A stretch of 64,000 nt of DNA, taken from positions 62,001 to 126,000 of the forward strand of contig JBJHCZ010000004.1 in the NCBI GenBank assembly GCA_050486285.1. Reading direction: 5' to 3'. The notes below the pieces were generated by a model that had not been told where the DNA came from, ran no database searches, and worked only from the letters and a program-made list of their open reading frames with translations. The DNA is from JAITWN01 sp050486285. GTDB taxonomy: Bacteria; Pseudomonadota; Gammaproteobacteria; SZUA-140. Shown here one piece after another: positions 62,820 through 64,000 of this stretch; within the stretch, counting starts at the first letter, position 1, and every line of letters starts with the position of its first letter. The position numbers were made by a program, and so were the translations under genes.

Positions 62820-63050
62820 TTGAATACAATAATTCGATTTCAAAATCGGGATATTCCCGAGGCGAATCTGCGCGTGGCGATATCACCGTTGTTCTGGAAA
62901 AATGTTACTTATCCGGAGCGTGGTAAAGTGGGCGTGGTGCAGGAGGTTTTCAATGCCCTCGGGCAGTCCATTGTCGTGATCACCGTTCCGCTATCCGCCA
63001 TCGCGCCATTGAGCGCGGACCAGATTCCCGCTGATCAGGAATATCAGTGA
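62820..63050 (+). CDS. Possible small hypothetical protein
   Basis: A TTG-started frame of 76 residues (NTIIRFQNRDIPEANLRVAI, later VGVVQEVFNALGQSIVVITVPLSAIAPLSAD). The second half has a protein-like composition, but no ribosome-binding site or family is recognised, and the frame could be a gene remnant. The rest of 62781-63056 shows nothing else. Confidence 0.3.
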   Translation: MNTIIRFQNRDIPEANLRVAISPLFWKNVTYPERGKVGVVQEVFNALGQSIVVITVPLSAIAPLSADQIPADQEYQ

Positions 63051-63056
63051 ACCTGT

Positions 63057-63503
63057 TTATGATAAAACCATCACCTCAGTTTCAGTGATTCGCCTCATGC
63101 GGGCATCGTTGCCGATGAATCCGGAGGCGCCGGCATGGATGGCCGTAGCCAGCACGATCGCGTCCGGTGTCCTTATCCGGTATTTCGCCCGCAGGCGCGC
63201 GCCGAGATCGGCGATTTCGATCGACAGGTCCGTCCACGTCAGATTTGGATAGGTAGTCAACAAGGCATAGAACTGGTTAACCCTGCTGTCATCGTCGTTG
63301 CGATAGGGTTGCACCAGCACTTCAAGAAGAGAGAGCGTGGAGCAGATGCCGATGTTATGTCCCGCCTCGATGGCCGCGAAGATCTTCTGCGCCGGACGTC
63401 GATATTCCGGATGGCCTTCTATCTGGTAGATCAGGATATTGGAGTCGATGCCGATCCGGTGATTTCGCTTGAGGAATCCGTCCAGGGCCTTCCGGCTCAC
63501 CAC
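63057..63503 (-). CDS. PIN-domain ribonuclease toxin (VapC-like)
   Basis: A protein of 148 residues with the four acidic metal-binding residues of PIN nucleases: Asp20 in IGIDSNILIY, Glu61 in SLLEVLV, Asp114 in RTPDAIVLATA and Asp133 in FIGNDARM. It cleaves RNA when free of antitoxin. Its start overlaps the stop of the AbrB-type antitoxin gene, the usual antitoxin-first arrangement. Confidence 0.9.
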   Translation of the reverse strand: MVSRKALDGFLKRNHRIGIDSNILIYQIEGHPEYRRPAQKIFAAIEAGHNIGICSTLSLLEVLVQPYRNDDDSRVNQFYALLTTYPNLTWTDLSIEIADLGARLRAKYRIRTPDAIVLATAIHAGASGFIGNDARMRRITETEVMVLS

Positions 63504-63715
63504 GAACGGCGTTCCTCGTCGATGTGCTTGCCGCTGTATACGCCCTTGCCTTTGCCCGCGAGTGCCTTTTCATAGTTTTTCGGTTTCGGCATCAGCAGGG
63601 TGACGCCGCCCTTGACGACCACCAGAAGCTCGTCGCCGCCCTTGACGTTCATGGCCTCCCGCGCCTCCCTGGGCAGGACGATCTGGTTTTTGGAGGATAA
63701 TTTGAGGCTGGTCAT
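63497..63715 (-). CDS. AbrB/MazE-family antitoxin
   Basis: A protein of 72 residues from ATG 63715, with GGGAG about 7 bases upstream. The swapped-hairpin AbrB DNA-binding fold reads MTSLKLSSKNQIVLPREAREAMNVKGGDELLVVVKGGVTLLMPKP, and the charged C-terminal tail (YSGKHIDEERRSW) would bind and block the PIN toxin. It overlaps the toxin start by several bases. Confidence 0.88.
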   Translation of the reverse strand: MTSLKLSSKNQIVLPREAREAMNVKGGDELLVVVKGGVTLLMPKPKNYEKALAGKGKGVYSGKHIDEERRSW

Positions 63716-63738
63716 GATGATTCTCCCGGCTGTCAGGT

Positions 63739-63765
63739 GCTTTACTATATATAAAAAAGTAAAGC
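63739..63765. promoter_or_regulatory. Operator-like inverted repeat with promoter of the AbrB-PIN module
   Basis: GCTTTACT (63739-63746) and AGTAAAGC (63758-63765) are perfect 8-base inverted arms with an 11-base AT-rich spacer that contains TATATA. It lies 24 bases before the antitoxin start, where an autoregulated operator is expected. Confidence 0.75.
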
Positions 63766-63854
63766 AGCTCAAGTGCCGGGCAGCCAATTACCGGCACGGA
63801 ATCACGCCGGTATGGCATTGGAAGTTTGTCTGAAGTGAGGCGCGGACCTGGAAG

Positions 63855-64000
63855 TTACAGCAACCCCAGCGGATCCCCCGGATCGATGCCGTCCTTGAAC
63901 GGCAGTTTGCGGTCGTGATGGGTGATCTGGTAGACCTTGCCGACCCAGTTGTTGATGACCGCCTCGGCGGTGTCGTGCCAGGTGTTGTGCAGGCCGTCGC
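63855..64000 (-). CDS. C-terminal end of a homoserine acyltransferase-like (MetA/MetX) protein
   Basis: The minus strand is open from the window edge to a TAA at 63855-63857, 48 codons. The sequence DGLHNTWHDTAEAVINNWVGKVYQITHHDRKLPFKDGIDPGDPLGLL resembles the C-terminus of homoserine O-succinyl/acetyltransferases, where a helix with W-x-x-x-VYQxT is conserved. Only the end is visible, so the exact family is uncertain. Confidence 0.55.
   Translation of the reverse strand, partial: DGLHNTWHDTAEAVINNWVGKVYQITHHDRKLPFKDGIDPGDPLGLL

Overview
The window looks like chromosomal DNA of a high-GC Gram-negative proteobacterium, most likely a gammaproteobacterium of the Chromatiales type. The clues are an exosortase-A (XrtA/PEP-CTERM) exopolysaccharide locus, Fe-superoxide dismutase, monothiol glutaredoxin, RNase T, outer-membrane porin, Sbp/CysTWA sulfate uptake and sigma-54 regulation. 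No rRNA, tRNA or CRISPR array was seen. The genus is an inference only.

Region 1 (1-24.9 kb) is part of an XrtA-associated exopolysaccharide and surface-protein locus. It holds an arylsulfotransferase-like protein (cut by the window edge), a GT39-type glycosyltransferase, an exosortase-A-associated O-ligase, methyltransferases, a polysaccharide deacetylase, an asparagine-synthetase-like enzyme lacking its glutaminase cysteine, a TPR protein and a FemAB/CelD-like GNAT protein. It also holds two very large secreted proteins with the same unusual C-terminal tail, a heparinase-II/III-type lyase, a trypsin-like protease, a VanZ-like protein and the XrtA-system ATPase. Embedded in it, behind a strong sigma-54 promoter, is an HPr-rel-A cassette (PqqD-like peptide chaperone, HprK-related kinase, nucleotidyltransferase). 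A Tat-type exported Cys-containing protein leads the cassette and is a candidate substrate.

Region 2 (25-35 kb) is housekeeping: a cytochrome c4-like dihaem protein, then on the minus strand sodB, an HDOD signalling protein, argD, argF and an orphan Fe3+-type ABC ATPase. An orphan hydantoinase-B subunit, grxD and rnt follow. grxD and rnt converge on one 33-bp palindrome that supplies both stop codons.

Region 3 (33.5-42 kb) is sulfur uptake: a divergent sigma-54 activator, YezD, a porin, the complete sulfate ABC transporter and a two-domain ChrA chromate efflux pump.

Region 4 (42.05-51.62 kb) is an accessory island of visibly lower GC. Related 3' remnants of an IS91-type transposase bound it in the same orientation. 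It contains two chimeric pseudogenes (NAD(P)H-oxidoreductase/YgiD and NdvB/pirin), an LTA-synthase-like phosphoglycerol transferase with DgkA, and a run of small envelope-stress genes (DUF3309, DUF4398, OmpA, BON, CsbD, PRC-barrel, YqjD/E/K-like).

Region 5 (51.6-64 kb) returns to high-GC housekeeping: pyrC, a MoeA-like protein, an M17 aminopeptidase, a pyruvate dehydrogenase operon whose E2 and E3 are fused in one 1045-residue chain, argG, gloA, a small lipoprotein, an AbrB/PIN toxin-antitoxin pair with an operator-like palindrome, and the C-terminus of a homoserine acyltransferase-like gene.
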